DNA of 64,000 nucleotides from contig CALXYJ010000002.1 in the NCBI GenBank assembly GCA_944392945.1, positions 62,001 to 126,000 on the forward strand, given 5' to 3'. Source of the DNA: an uncultured Clostridia bacterium. Lineage in GTDB: Bacteria > Bacillota > Clostridia > TANB77 > CAG-508. The position numbers and the translations under genes were made by a program. Below are positions 54,871-63,658 of this stretch, piece after piece. The number at the start of each line of letters is the position of its first letter. Within the stretch, counting starts at the first letter, position 1. A model generated the notes under the pieces. The model searched no databases, was not told where the DNA came from, and saw nothing but the letters and a program-made list of their open reading frames with translations.

Positions 54871-55554
54871 TTATAAATTCATTGAACTAATAATTTCTAA
54901 TACTCTTTCATCAAATTCAGCCTCTTTTGCTTCATTATTGATATTTGTCATTATTATTGATTTCATTTGATTTGTACTATTTACTACATAATAGATTTTT
55001 CCCTCAACATTATCTTCTTCCTCTTCTGCTTTGTATGTATAATCATATGTTACGTAATAGATATCATCTGTTGCCTTTAAAAATTCTTTTGAATCCAAAG
55101 TAATTAAGTAATCATCTGAAGCATTTATTTCATCTTGAATATTAATTTCTGCGCAAACAGCATCAGCTTGTTCTTTATTGCTTAAATCAGTTTCTGCTTT
55201 ACCTGTTTCTACAGCAGTAGTTAATACAGCAACTAAATTTCCAGATTTTAGATCTACTAATTTTGTATATCCTTCTACATAATTTTCTATCATTGCCATT
55301 TCTTCTGAATCATATGTCCAATAATCATTTTTACTATTAATACTTGTATAAGAAATTTTATTATTTGCATCATCTATACATTGCATTGATGTTAAACCAG
55401 TAACTAATGCCATTGAAATTACACAAAATAGAAAGATAATAATAACTTGATAAACTTTAATCTTTTTTTGAGTAATACCATAAATTATTCCCAATATAGC
55501 TATTATGATCATTATAATTACTACAATATGGCTTAAATATAAACATGTCCACAT
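54871..55554 (-). CDS. Unknown membrane protein with extracytoplasmic domain
   Basis: A 227-residue protein with two N-terminal membrane helices (about 4-26 and 33-55), then a soluble domain of about 165 residues with acidic stretches (KAEEEEDNVEGKIYYV). No known motif. The topology would place the C-terminal domain outside. It is cotranscribed with the downstream membrane protein. Function unknown. Confidence 0.65.
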   Translation of the reverse strand: MWTCLYLSHIVVIIMIIIAILGIIYGITQKKIKVYQVIIIFLFCVISMALVTGLTSMQCIDDANNKISYTSINSKNDYWTYDSEEMAMIENYVEGYTKLVDLKSGNLVAVLTTAVETGKAETDLSNKEQADAVCAEINIQDEINASDDYLITLDSKEFLKATDDIYYVTYDYTYKAEEEEDNVEGKIYYVVNSTNQMKSIIMTNINNEAKEAEFDERVLEIISSMNL

Positions 55555-55719
55555 ATTTATCTCTCCTTTACATTTTTCTACAATTATTATACATTTTTTG
55601 TATTAAATTGTATATTTCCAGAATATTACTTTTATATTACATTTATATATCACATCATTATATTTTTTTAATATTATGATATACTATTTTATATAATAGG
55701 TAATATTAGGAGGTTTTAT

Positions 55720-56439
55720 ATGACACCACATAATGAAGCTAATATTGGGGATTTTGCAAAAACTGTTATTATGCCAGGTGATCCCTTAAGAGCAAAATAT
55801 ATTGCAGAAAATTTTTTAGAGAATTCTATCCTAGTAAATTCTGTTAGAAATATGCTTGCATACACTGGCAATTATAAAGGTAAAAAAATTTCTGTTATGG
55901 CACATGGTATGGGAATGCCAAGTGTAGGAATTTATTCTTACGAATTATATAAATTTTATGAAGTAGAAAATATTATTAGAATTGGTTCTTGCGGAGGTTA
56001 CAGTAAAGAATTAAATTTATTCGATGTTGTTCTTGCAGATAATGTTTATACAGAGGGTAATTATGCTCTTACATTTAATAATGATGATTGCCATATTGTT
56101 TCTGCTGATAAAAATCTTAATTCTGTTATAAAACAAGTAGCTGAAATTTCTAAAGTAAAAATATTTGAAGGAAACACCGTATGTACAGATGCTGTTGATT
56201 TTTATATGACAAACCCTAAGAAATTCTTTAATAGAATTCCAAAAAACTTTAATCCTATTTCTGCTGAAATGGAAGCTTTTGCTCTATTCTACAATGCAAA
56301 AGTATTAAGTAAAAAAGCTGCATGTTTAATGACTGTTGTTGATTCACAATTTATAGAAAAACAAGCATCACCTGAAGAACGTGAACATGGATTAAATAAT
56401 ATGATAAAAATCGCTTTAGAGGCAGGAATATTATTGTAA
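55720..56439 (+). CDS. deoD: Purine nucleoside phosphorylase, DeoD type
   Basis: A 239-residue hexameric-type PNP. It begins MTPHNEANIGDFAKTVIMPGDPLRAKYIAE; RIGSCGGY near 88-95 binds phosphate and ribose, and EMEAFALF holds the ribose-binding Glu. The nucleobase Asp is in VVDSQF, where most DeoD enzymes read SDH. It splits purine nucleosides into base and ribose-1-phosphate. It is a lone plus-strand gene with AGGAGG upstream. Confidence 0.95.
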   Translation: MTPHNEANIGDFAKTVIMPGDPLRAKYIAENFLENSILVNSVRNMLAYTGNYKGKKISVMAHGMGMPSVGIYSYELYKFYEVENIIRIGSCGGYSKELNLFDVVLADNVYTEGNYALTFNNDDCHIVSADKNLNSVIKQVAEISKVKIFEGNTVCTDAVDFYMTNPKKFFNRIPKNFNPISAEMEAFALFYNAKVLSKKAACLMTVVDSQFIEKQASPEEREHGLNNMIKIALEAGILL

Positions 56440-56489
56440 TAAAAATGATTTTACTTAGCTATCTATAGTTGTTAAAAATAAACTATATT

Positions 56490-56531
56490 AGAAAACAGCC
56501 ATACCTAATTTTAGGTCCATGGCTGTTTTCT
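56490..56531 (+). terminator. Terminator after deoD
   Basis: AGAAAACAGCCAT, ACCT...AGGT inner stem, ATGGCTGTTTTCT. Convergent with the next minus-strand gene. Confidence 0.85.
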
Positions 56532-56603
56532 CGTAACAAACTATATTTAGATTATTTTGTAAGTTTTTTAAATGGTATACTTGTTCCAAATTTCCTGTTC
56601 TGT

Positions 56604-57326
56604 TCATTCATATTCTTTCAAATATTTGACACCAAATAAAACCATTTCTATTTGTTCTGCAGTAGGTTTTCTGTATATAAGAAGTTCTTCTAATTTTATC
56701 AAAGATTCTAACATCCAGTTGTTTTTTACTGCAATAACACATAAAATAAATATCCCCAATTCTATCGGTATTAAAATATACATTTCAGCATATGATGCCA
56801 ATAAGATGCATGGAAAATATATTAATGCCACAAATAAATGCCTTATATAAAATAAATTAATTACATCTTCATGATCACAAATATTAGGCATAATTTTTAT
56901 ATTTCTTAAATTCTGTTCATTTATTTTTTTCCCTGCTCTATAGCAAATCTCTATTCTTCTTAATATATTTTCATATTGCATTTCTTCCTTGTGTGTAAAT
57001 GCATATATAATATTTGGAAATACTAAATATGTTGCATAAACTGTAGTTATAATAAAATACATTCCCGCAACAATTCCCATGATAATCCCCAAAATATTAA
57101 TAAATAACATAGTCAATATCGCATACCCCAATACCATTTCAATAATTGTTTTCTTTTTCATAGGTTTATCCAGATTTTTTTCTTCTTCTTTTAACTGGAT
57201 ATAACTAATACGCTCAATTAAATATGTTTCATTCATTTGCTTACTTACTTTTACTATAATACCTGTTTTGGGTGATTTTATTATAACCCCATCATTAACT
57301 TTAAAGCCAATCCGTTTTCTTATCAT
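56604..57326 (-). CDS. Unknown membrane protein with biotinyl-like start
   Basis: A 240-residue protein from ATG 57326, supported by AAAGGAGAA. It begins MIRKRIGFKVNDGVIIKSPK, then has four membrane helices (about 63-115 and 165-215). No motif is recognised. Function unknown. It stands alone upstream of deoD's terminator. Confidence 0.65.
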   Translation of the reverse strand: MIRKRIGFKVNDGVIIKSPKTGIIVKVSKQMNETYLIERISYIQLKEEEKNLDKPMKKKTIIEMVLGYAILTMLFINILGIIMGIVAGMYFIITTVYATYLVFPNIIYAFTHKEEMQYENILRRIEICYRAGKKINEQNLRNIKIMPNICDHEDVINLFYIRHLFVALIYFPCILLASYAEMYILIPIELGIFILCVIAVKNNWMLESLIKLEELLIYRKPTAEQIEMVLFGVKYLKEYE

Positions 57327-57455
57327 TGTTTGTTCTCCTTTCAACATTTTGTAAACATAATTATTATAACATTTTTTCCACATCTCGTCTATTATTGGAA
57401 TCATTTTAAAAATTATTGATTTGTTTATCTACAACCATATTTTGTACCAAAAATT

Positions 57456-57488
57456 AAAACTACTTTCTTGTCATATGAAAGCAGTTTT
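57456..57488 (-). terminator. Terminator after uvrC
   Basis: AAAACTACTTTC, loop, GAAAGCAGTTTT, 11 bases past the uvrC stop. Confidence 0.7.
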
Positions 57489-57498
57489 ATAAATTCTT

Positions 57499-59295
57499 TT
57501 ATTGCAATTCTTGTTTAATCTTACTAGCCAACTCCCTATTTACTCCTTTGACTGTCATTATTTCTTCTACAGATGCATTTTTAATATTATTAACTGATTT
57601 AAATCTTTTTAATAATAAATTTCTTTTTACTTTTCCTATTCCAGAAATTTTATCTAATGCAGATTCTGTCATTTCTTTATCACGTAATTTTTTATGATAA
57701 GAAATAGCAGTATCATGAACTGTATCTTGAAATTTTGTAATCAAATTTAAAAGTTCCTCAGAAATTTCTATTTCATTTCTATTTTCATCCATTAAAGCTC
57801 TAGTCCTATGTTTATCATTTTTTACCATTCCAAAAATTTTAATATCAACATTTAATTTATCAATAACTCTTCTTGCAGCCCTTATTTGAGTAATACCTCC
57901 ATCAACAAATATTACATCTGGTAAAGCTCCAAAACCATCACTTGTTCCATTCAATGAATGTCTTAATCTTCTCTCTATGACTTCTTCCATACATCTCGGG
58001 TCATCTTGTCCATATACTGTCTTTATTTTAAATCTTCTTGATAAATTTTTCTTAATAATTCCATTTTGCATTACACACATTCCTGCAACCATGTTGGTTC
58101 CAGAAATATTCGATATATCGTAACACTCTATTTTTCTAGGAATTTTATCCATTTTTAATACTTCTTTTAATTCTAGCAATAAACTATTTTTATCTTCAAA
58201 TTTATTTTTTAATGTAATATCTGCATTGTTCTCTGCCATTTCAACAAATCTTAACTTTTCACCTTTTATTGGAGTCTTTATTTCCACTTTTCTGCTTGCC
58301 ATATTAGAAAGCCATTTTTCTATAGATTCTTTATCTTCTGGCTCTTCCCTCATCATTATCTTATTAGGTAAATTAGGATTATCCATATAATATTGCTTTA
58401 AAAATCCAGATAATATTTCACTATCTGACATATCTATTAAATCTTGGAAGAAATAATATTCCCTTCCAACCATTTTACTTCCTCTTACAAAAAATATTTC
58501 GACACAAACTTCTAAATCGTTCTTTGCAATTCCTATAACATCAATATTATTTTCTGATATATTAGATACTCTCTGTTTTTCTGAAATTCTTTCTATAGCT
58601 AACATCTTATCTCTTAAATATGCTGCCTTTTCAAAATCCAATTTATTTGAAGCCTCTTTTATTTGTACTTCTAATTCTTTAAGTATTTTGCTAGTTTTAC
58701 CATCTAATAAGTCTATTATTTCATCAATTTGTTTTCTGTAATCTTCTTTTGATATGTAACCTACACATGGTGCAAAACATTTTTTTATGTGATAATTTAA
58801 GCATGGTCTTCCTGTAGACTTAAAATTTCTACATTGTCGAATTTTATATTTACTTTTTATAAAATCTACCATTTCTTTTGCTGCGCCAGGATTTGCATAT
58901 GGTCCAAAATATTTTGAACCATCATTTATAACTCTTCTTGTAATAATTACATTAGGAAAATCTGATTTTATATCTATTTTTATATATGGATATGTTTTAT
59001 CATCCTTTAATAAAACATTAAATTTAGGTCTATATTTTTTTATTAAATTACATTCTAAAATTAGTGCTTCTGCTTCGTTATTAACAACTATATATTCAAA
59101 ATAATCTACTAATGAAACCATTTTTTTAATACGTTCAGTTTTATTTGTTTTTCTAAAATATGATGTAACCCTTCTTTTTAGCGAAATTGCCTTACCAACA
59201 TATATAACATTATTATTTTTATCATGCATTATATATACTCCAGGTTTAGAAGGTAGTTTTTTTATTTCTTCTTCTATATTAAATTTAGCTTGCAT
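57499..59295 (-). CDS. uvrC: Excinuclease ABC subunit C
   Basis: A 598-residue UvrC. The GIY-YIG nuclease domain has KPGVYIMHDKNNNVIYVGKA near 16-35; a UvrB-binding UVR motif (LDFEKAAYLRDKM) is near 218; the RNase-H-like C-terminal nuclease has IECYDISNISGTNMV and DVIFVDGG; HhH motifs close the protein (ISGIGKVKRNLLLKRF). It makes both cuts around DNA lesions with UvrB. Standard length. Confidence 0.96.
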   Translation of the reverse strand: MQAKFNIEEEIKKLPSKPGVYIMHDKNNNVIYVGKAISLKRRVTSYFRKTNKTERIKKMVSLVDYFEYIVVNNEAEALILECNLIKKYRPKFNVLLKDDKTYPYIKIDIKSDFPNVIITRRVINDGSKYFGPYANPGAAKEMVDFIKSKYKIRQCRNFKSTGRPCLNYHIKKCFAPCVGYISKEDYRKQIDEIIDLLDGKTSKILKELEVQIKEASNKLDFEKAAYLRDKMLAIERISEKQRVSNISENNIDVIGIAKNDLEVCVEIFFVRGSKMVGREYYFFQDLIDMSDSEILSGFLKQYYMDNPNLPNKIMMREEPEDKESIEKWLSNMASRKVEIKTPIKGEKLRFVEMAENNADITLKNKFEDKNSLLLELKEVLKMDKIPRKIECYDISNISGTNMVAGMCVMQNGIIKKNLSRRFKIKTVYGQDDPRCMEEVIERRLRHSLNGTSDGFGALPDVIFVDGGITQIRAARRVIDKLNVDIKIFGMVKNDKHRTRALMDENRNEIEISEELLNLITKFQDTVHDTAISYHKKLRDKEMTESALDKISGIGKVKRNLLLKRFKSVNNIKNASVEEIMTVKGVNRELASKIKQELQ

Positions 59296-59319
59296 TTTTT
59301 CACCTCTTTAATTTGCAAA

Positions 59320-59341
59320 GCACACCTATCGCTAGGTGTGC
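59320..59341 (-). terminator. Terminator after orphan gene
   Basis: GCACACCTA, tetraloop-like ATCG/GCGA, TAGGTGTGC, then TTTG. GC-rich. Confidence 0.7.
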
Positions 59342-59353
59342 ATGCATTCAGTC

Positions 59354-59806
59354 TTAATCGTCTTCAAATCCTGAGCAGATCCAAAGATCTGTCTCTTTTC
59401 TGTCAGCCATTCGCATAAACAACCGATCAAGTTCTTCGTATACACTTTTACCATGCATAAAAAGTACTGTTTCGGCTATCCTATTGCCCATTTCCGCTCT
59501 TACATTATTTGCGGTATAGTGAATTTTAACCCTCTTATTTAAGTTAAACACTATTTCCAGAACATCACTGCCGAATGTTTTTGCTATATCGCCATTCCTA
59601 GTCACCTCTTTTAAGGCATCAAACAGATTAGCGAAAAATTCTTCATTTCTGCCAGTTTCTTTGAATGCGATATGCAGTTCTTTTGCTCTTCTTTCCGTTC
59701 CTACAATCCACATATGTGTAGATTCTTTAATTTCTATAACCTGAAAGTCGAACTGCTTTTCTTCTTTGGTATAAATCCGATAATAATCTTCAATCTTCTT
59801 TATCAT
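59354..59806 (-). CDS. Unknown orphan protein with foreign composition
   Basis: A 150-residue protein from ATG 59806 with AGGAGG seven bases upstream. It starts MIKKIEDYYRIYTKEEKQFD and has an acidic, mixed alpha/beta sequence with no signal peptide, membrane segment or recognised motif. GC content is clearly above that of its neighbours, similar to the C39 pseudogene near 49 kb. It has its own terminator. Likely acquired by transfer. Function unknown. Confidence 0.75.
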   Translation of the reverse strand: MIKKIEDYYRIYTKEEKQFDFQVIEIKESTHMWIVGTERRAKELHIAFKETGRNEEFFANLFDALKEVTRNGDIAKTFGSDVLEIVFNLNKRVKIHYTANNVRAEMGNRIAETVLFMHGKSVYEELDRLFMRMADRKETDLWICSGFEDD

Positions 59807-59933
59807 ATTCATTCCTCCTATGATAAAATATTTCACACCAAGCATCTTTCTTATTTTACAACAATCCCATTGATTTTTCAATAGGAACTATTGTCACTTT
59901 TTGCCAATTATATCCTAATATTTTTTATTAAAC

Positions 59934-59965
59934 TTGATACTTTTTTATATTTATAATAATATAAT
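59934..59965 (+). promoter_or_regulatory. Candidate promoter for glmS transcript
   Basis: TTGATA, 17-base spacer, TAATAT (with an exact TATAAT three bases later), about 75 bases upstream of the ribozyme. The interval 59807-60213 otherwise holds only the ribozyme and AT-rich DNA. Confidence 0.55.
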
Positions 59966-60027
59966 ATATAAGTTAAAAAGTTCAATATATATAAACAGAA
60001 AGGAGGATATTTTATATTATATAAATG

Positions 60028-60175
60028 ACAATTAAGCGCCTGGACACATATAGTGTTGACGAGGTCAGAGTTTATCGAAATTATCGGCGGATGCTCTGTG
60101 GTATCGCTACTACCATAAATATTAGTAAAAACTACTAGTAATAGTAGAACAAATCTAATTGTGTAGCTATATTGT
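60028..60175 (+). ncRNA. glmS ribozyme (glucosamine-6-phosphate responsive)
   Basis: Upstream of glmS the sequence contains GCGCCTGG, then GTTGACGAGG, TATCGAAA, TTATCGGCGGATGC and GGTATCG, in the order of the glmS ribozyme core. Cleavage is expected between 60035 and 60036, just before GCGCC. GlcN6P acts as cofactor, so high product levels cut and destabilise the mRNA. The limits are approximate. Confidence 0.93.
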
Positions 60176-60213
60176 TACTTTTTAACAATTTTTATAGGAG
60201 GTACAATATATTT

Positions 60214-62037
60214 ATGTGTGGAATTATTGGTTATATTGGAAATAAAAAAGCCAAACCAATCTTAATTAATGGTTTACTTCGCTTAGAATATCGTGGTTAC
60301 GATTCTGCTGGAATTGCCACAATTGAAAAAGATGGTATAAAAATAATAAAAGAAAAAGGTAGAATTTCTAACCTAGCTTCTATTGATGAAATTAATAATT
60401 TGGAAGGTACTATTGGTATTGGTCATACAAGATGGGCAACTCATGGTAAACCTTCAGCTATTAATTCCCATCCACATTCCGATAATAGTAAAACTTTTGC
60501 TGTAGTTCATAATGGAATAATAGAAAATTACAATAAGTTAAGAAAATTTTTACAAGAAAAAAACTATACTTTTCTATCTGATACAGATACAGAAGTTATT
60601 CCAAATTTAATTCATTATTATTATAAAGAAGGAAACAATTTTTTAGAATCTGTAAAATTAGCTTGTGATGATTTAAAAGGTAGTTTCGCATTAGAAATTT
60701 TATGCAATGACTATCCAGATAATATGATTGTCGTAAGACAGGATAGCCCTCTAGTTATAGGTAGAAGCCTTAATGAAAATTACATTTCATCTGATATTCC
60801 AGCTATTTTATCTTTTACAAAAGACTTTTTCTTTTTAAATGATCGTGAATTTGCATTATTATCAAGAGATAGCATAGATTTCTATGATAATAATTTAAAC
60901 AAGATTGATAAAATCGTAAAAAGCATAGAGTGGAATACCTCTTCTGCAGAAAAAGATGGTTATGATGATTTTATGTTAAAAGAAATTTATGAACAACCAA
61001 ATGCAATAAGAGAAACTATTGGTTCAAAATTATCTGAAAATAAGATTTTCTTTAACGATTTTGAAATAGAAAAAAATTATTTAGAAAATATAAGTCGAAT
61101 ATACATAATTGCATGTGGTACTGCAATGAATGCTGGTCTAGCTACCAAAGCAACTTTTGAGAAATTTTGTAAAATTCCAACAGAAGTTGAGATCGCTTCG
61201 GAATTTAGATACAAAGAGCCTTTAATAGATGAACATACTTTATGTATTTTTATTAGTCAATCTGGAGAAACAGCAGACACTATTGCTGCTCTAAAACTAT
61301 CTAAAGCAAAAAATGCTAAAACAATAGCTGTAGCAAATGTTATTGGTAGTTCTATAACTCGTGAAGCTGATTTTTGTATATATACTCATGCTGGACCGGA
61401 AATTGCGGTTGCTTCTACAAAAGCATATACATCACAGGTAGTGCTTTTAAATATTTTAGCTTTATATTTTGCGGAATTGCTACAAAAAGTTCCTACTAAA
61501 GAAATAAATCAAGTTAAAAAAGAAATTTTGGAACTACCAAAAAAAGCTGAAATAACACTCAGAAATGTTGCAGAAGTAAAAAATTTTGCAAATGTAGTTT
61601 ATAAAGAAACGGATATGTTTTTCTTAGGTAGAGGTTTGGACTATTACACAGCTTGCGAAGGTTCATTAAAATTAAAAGAAATCTCTTATATACATTCAGA
61701 AAGTTATGCTGCAGGTGAATTAAAGCATGGACCAATAGCTCTAATTGAAAATGGAGTTACAGTAATTGGAATAATCACAAATCCTAATTTAGTAGAAAAA
61801 ACTATAAGTAATATGCAAGAAGTAATTACCAGAGGTGCTAAAACATTGGTAATAACAAATCAAAAAGTCAATGAATCACAATTTTTTAAAGTAATAAATA
61901 TACCTAATACTAATCCTTATTTGTCACCGGTACTTTCAATAATACCTTTACAATTACTAGCTTACTATATCTCAAAAGAGAAAGGATTGGATGTTGATAA
62001 ACCAAGGAATTTAGCAAAATCTGTTACAGTTGAATAA
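60214..62037 (+). CDS. glmS: Glutamine-fructose-6-phosphate aminotransferase
   Basis: A 607-residue enzyme. ATG 60214 is right because AGGAGG precedes it and the next residue is Cys (MCGIIGYIG), the glutaminase nucleophile once Met is removed. GHTRWATHG and VVHNGIIENY follow in the N-terminal domain. Two SIS domains (ISQSGETADTIAAL and the region SYAAGELKHGPIAL) bind fructose-6-phosphate, and the protein ends LAKSVTVE. It makes GlcN6P for cell wall. It is controlled by the ribozyme upstream. Confidence 0.97.
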   Translation: MCGIIGYIGNKKAKPILINGLLRLEYRGYDSAGIATIEKDGIKIIKEKGRISNLASIDEINNLEGTIGIGHTRWATHGKPSAINSHPHSDNSKTFAVVHNGIIENYNKLRKFLQEKNYTFLSDTDTEVIPNLIHYYYKEGNNFLESVKLACDDLKGSFALEILCNDYPDNMIVVRQDSPLVIGRSLNENYISSDIPAILSFTKDFFFLNDREFALLSRDSIDFYDNNLNKIDKIVKSIEWNTSSAEKDGYDDFMLKEIYEQPNAIRETIGSKLSENKIFFNDFEIEKNYLENISRIYIIACGTAMNAGLATKATFEKFCKIPTEVEIASEFRYKEPLIDEHTLCIFISQSGETADTIAALKLSKAKNAKTIAVANVIGSSITREADFCIYTHAGPEIAVASTKAYTSQVVLLNILALYFAELLQKVPTKEINQVKKEILELPKKAEITLRNVAEVKNFANVVYKETDMFFLGRGLDYYTACEGSLKLKEISYIHSESYAAGELKHGPIALIENGVTVIGIITNPNLVEKTISNMQEVITRGAKTLVITNQKVNESQFFKVINIPNTNPYLSPVLSIIPLQLLAYYISKEKGLDVDKPRNLAKSVTVE

Positions 62038-62072
62038 AATGATTTTAGATTTTAATTAAAATCATAAAAAAC

Positions 62073-62103
62073 AAGACTAAGCAAAATATCATTGCTTAGT
62101 CTT
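62073..62103. terminator. Bidirectional terminator after glmS
   Basis: AAGACTAAGCAA, loop AATATCA, TTGCTTAGTCTT. Perfect 12-base stem between convergent genes. Confidence 0.85.
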
Positions 62104-62142
62104 ATTTATATATAACAAGGTTTAGTTACTTATGTTTGTTTT

Positions 62143-63000
62143 TTATTGGCTTGCTAATTTATCTATTGTAATTCCCCCATTATTTGCATTCCAATCTATT
62201 TTTATAGAATTATATTTTTCATTTTGAAATTCATCTAAAATTTTTATATCTTCAGCATCTAAATTAAAATTTAATGCTTCTAAATTACTATCAATATATT
62301 CTTTTTGAGTTGTTTTTATTAATGTATACAATTTTTTAGCTTTTAATAACCAATTAATTAAAATTTGATTTTGCGTCTTTTGATATTTTTCAGACATCTT
62401 TATTAAAAATTCATAATTTGCTTCTGCAATTTTATTTCTCCTTAATGCTTGATAACATATAAATTTTATATTATTCTCTTTACAATAATTTAACAATCCA
62501 ATATTTTCATATATTTTACAATCTAAATTGTATACTCCTTCAAAACTATATATTCCAAAATTCTCATTTAATTCTTTTAATTGTTCCAAAGTTGTATTAC
62601 TTGTAGATAAATATCTAACCTTTCCCTTATCTACCATTTTTTGCATTTCATAATACACATCTAATAATTTCAATTTACATACTTCTGGAGTATGTATCTG
62701 TAATACATCAATGTATTCTATGTTCATTCTTTTTAAATATTCATCTACTTGTTTTTCCACATCACCTTTATTTTCTATATATTTTTCTAAATGTGACATT
62801 ACAAAAATTTCTTCTCTATTAATTCTTGCAAAAAACTCTTTTAAAAAATCCACTATTTCATAATTAGAATACATTAAACTAGTACTAATATAATTTTGTC
62901 CTTTTCTAAAAGAATATAGCAAACCTTCTAAAGTTTTCTCTTTATTGTCTAAATCTAATTTATATGTTCCTATTCCTATAGGATTAAAATTTTCTATCAT
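62143..63000 (-). CDS. Aldo/keto reductase family protein
   Basis: A 285-residue TIM-barrel protein. It has GIGTYKLD near the start, ISTSLMYSNYEIVDFLKEF with the catalytic-region Tyr, EYIDVLQIHTPE, VRYLSTSN and ILINWLLK near 210. The order fits the aldo/keto reductase family, though the usual Asp in the active site (D.A..Y) reads S.LMY, so catalysis is uncertain. The substrate is unknown. It is 13 bases downstream of bofA. Confidence 0.8.
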   Translation of the reverse strand: MIENFNPIGIGTYKLDLDNKEKTLEGLLYSFRKGQNYISTSLMYSNYEIVDFLKEFFARINREEIFVMSHLEKYIENKGDVEKQVDEYLKRMNIEYIDVLQIHTPEVCKLKLLDVYYEMQKMVDKGKVRYLSTSNTTLEQLKELNENFGIYSFEGVYNLDCKIYENIGLLNYCKENNIKFICYQALRRNKIAEANYEFLIKMSEKYQKTQNQILINWLLKAKKLYTLIKTTQKEYIDSNLEALNFNLDAEDIKILDEFQNEKYNSIKIDWNANNGGITIDKLASQ

Positions 63001-63013
63001 TTTTACCCTCCAA

Positions 63014-63274
63014 CTATATTAATAAATTTATTATAACTAATAATATTGCTCCAGGCAACCCTAACAAACCAATTAATAAAGAAGTAAAAATATTTAGCCC
63101 TATATGGAAATTAAAACTCTGACCAATACAATTTATTATAAATATTAATAAACCTCCTAGAATCGAATTTAAAGCTAATTTAAGCACCCATTTAAGAGGT
63201 TTTACAAATATTCGTCCGAATAAAAATATAAAACATATGGATGCTGAAAAAACTAATATATTATTATAGTCCAT
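63014..63274 (-). CDS. BofA-like pro-sigma-K processing inhibitor family protein
   Basis: An 86-residue protein with three hydrophobic segments and the motif KPLKWVLKLALNSILGG followed by NIFTSLLIGLLGLPGAILLV. The G..GLPG.. motif is characteristic of BofA. BofA inhibits the SpoIVFB protease in the outer forespore membrane. Other family members in Clostridia lack a proven role. It is downstream of a yaaL-like gene, the common pairing. Confidence 0.88.
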   Translation of the reverse strand: MDYNNILVFSASICFIFLFGRIFVKPLKWVLKLALNSILGGLLIFIINCIGQSFNFHIGLNIFTSLLIGLLGLPGAILLVIINLLI

Positions 63275-63321
63275 ATTATCACCCTAATAAAATTTATGTT
63301 TAAATATGGACAAATATTCCT

Positions 63322-63609
63322 TTACATTGCTTCTTGTTTTGTCAAATTTCTTATATCCTTTTCTTGAATATTATCAATTATTAATCCTCTTCTTTTTATC
63401 TTTTTTAATAAATAATTTATTTTTGCTTGATTAGCTTTTATCTGATAAGCATAATAATCTACCAATTCTCCATCTGCAAATTCAAAATTTTTACTTGCTA
63501 GCTCTAAATCTAATTTTGTTTTAATAAGAGATTTTACTAAATCTAAGTTTTTCTCTTCTTCTGTTTTTTCTATTATTTTGCTTTCCTTAATATATGTTTC
63601 ATATATCAT
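63322..63609 (-). CDS. YaaL-like DUF2508 protein
   Basis: A 95-residue protein; ATG 63609 has GAGGTGA upstream, and a longer GTG reading starts inside it. It contains LDLELASKNFEFADGELVDYYAYQIKANQAKINYLLK, the pattern of DUF2508/YaaL. Function is unknown. Proximity to bofA matches its usual place in Firmicutes. Confidence 0.85.
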   Translation of the reverse strand: MIYETYIKESKIIEKTEEEKNLDLVKSLIKTKLDLELASKNFEFADGELVDYYAYQIKANQAKINYLLKKIKRRGLIIDNIQEKDIRNLTKQEAM

Positions 63610-63658
63610 AAAAATCACCTCATTTATCCTATAGTAAGTATATTCAAAAATTCACAAA

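Noticed and set aside
60025-60138. A 37-codon frame (ATG ACA ATT AAG ...) inside the glmS ribozyme
   Set aside because: It overlaps the conserved ribozyme core and its ATG is about 18 bases from the nearest AGGAGG, so a chance frame is likelier than a leader peptide.
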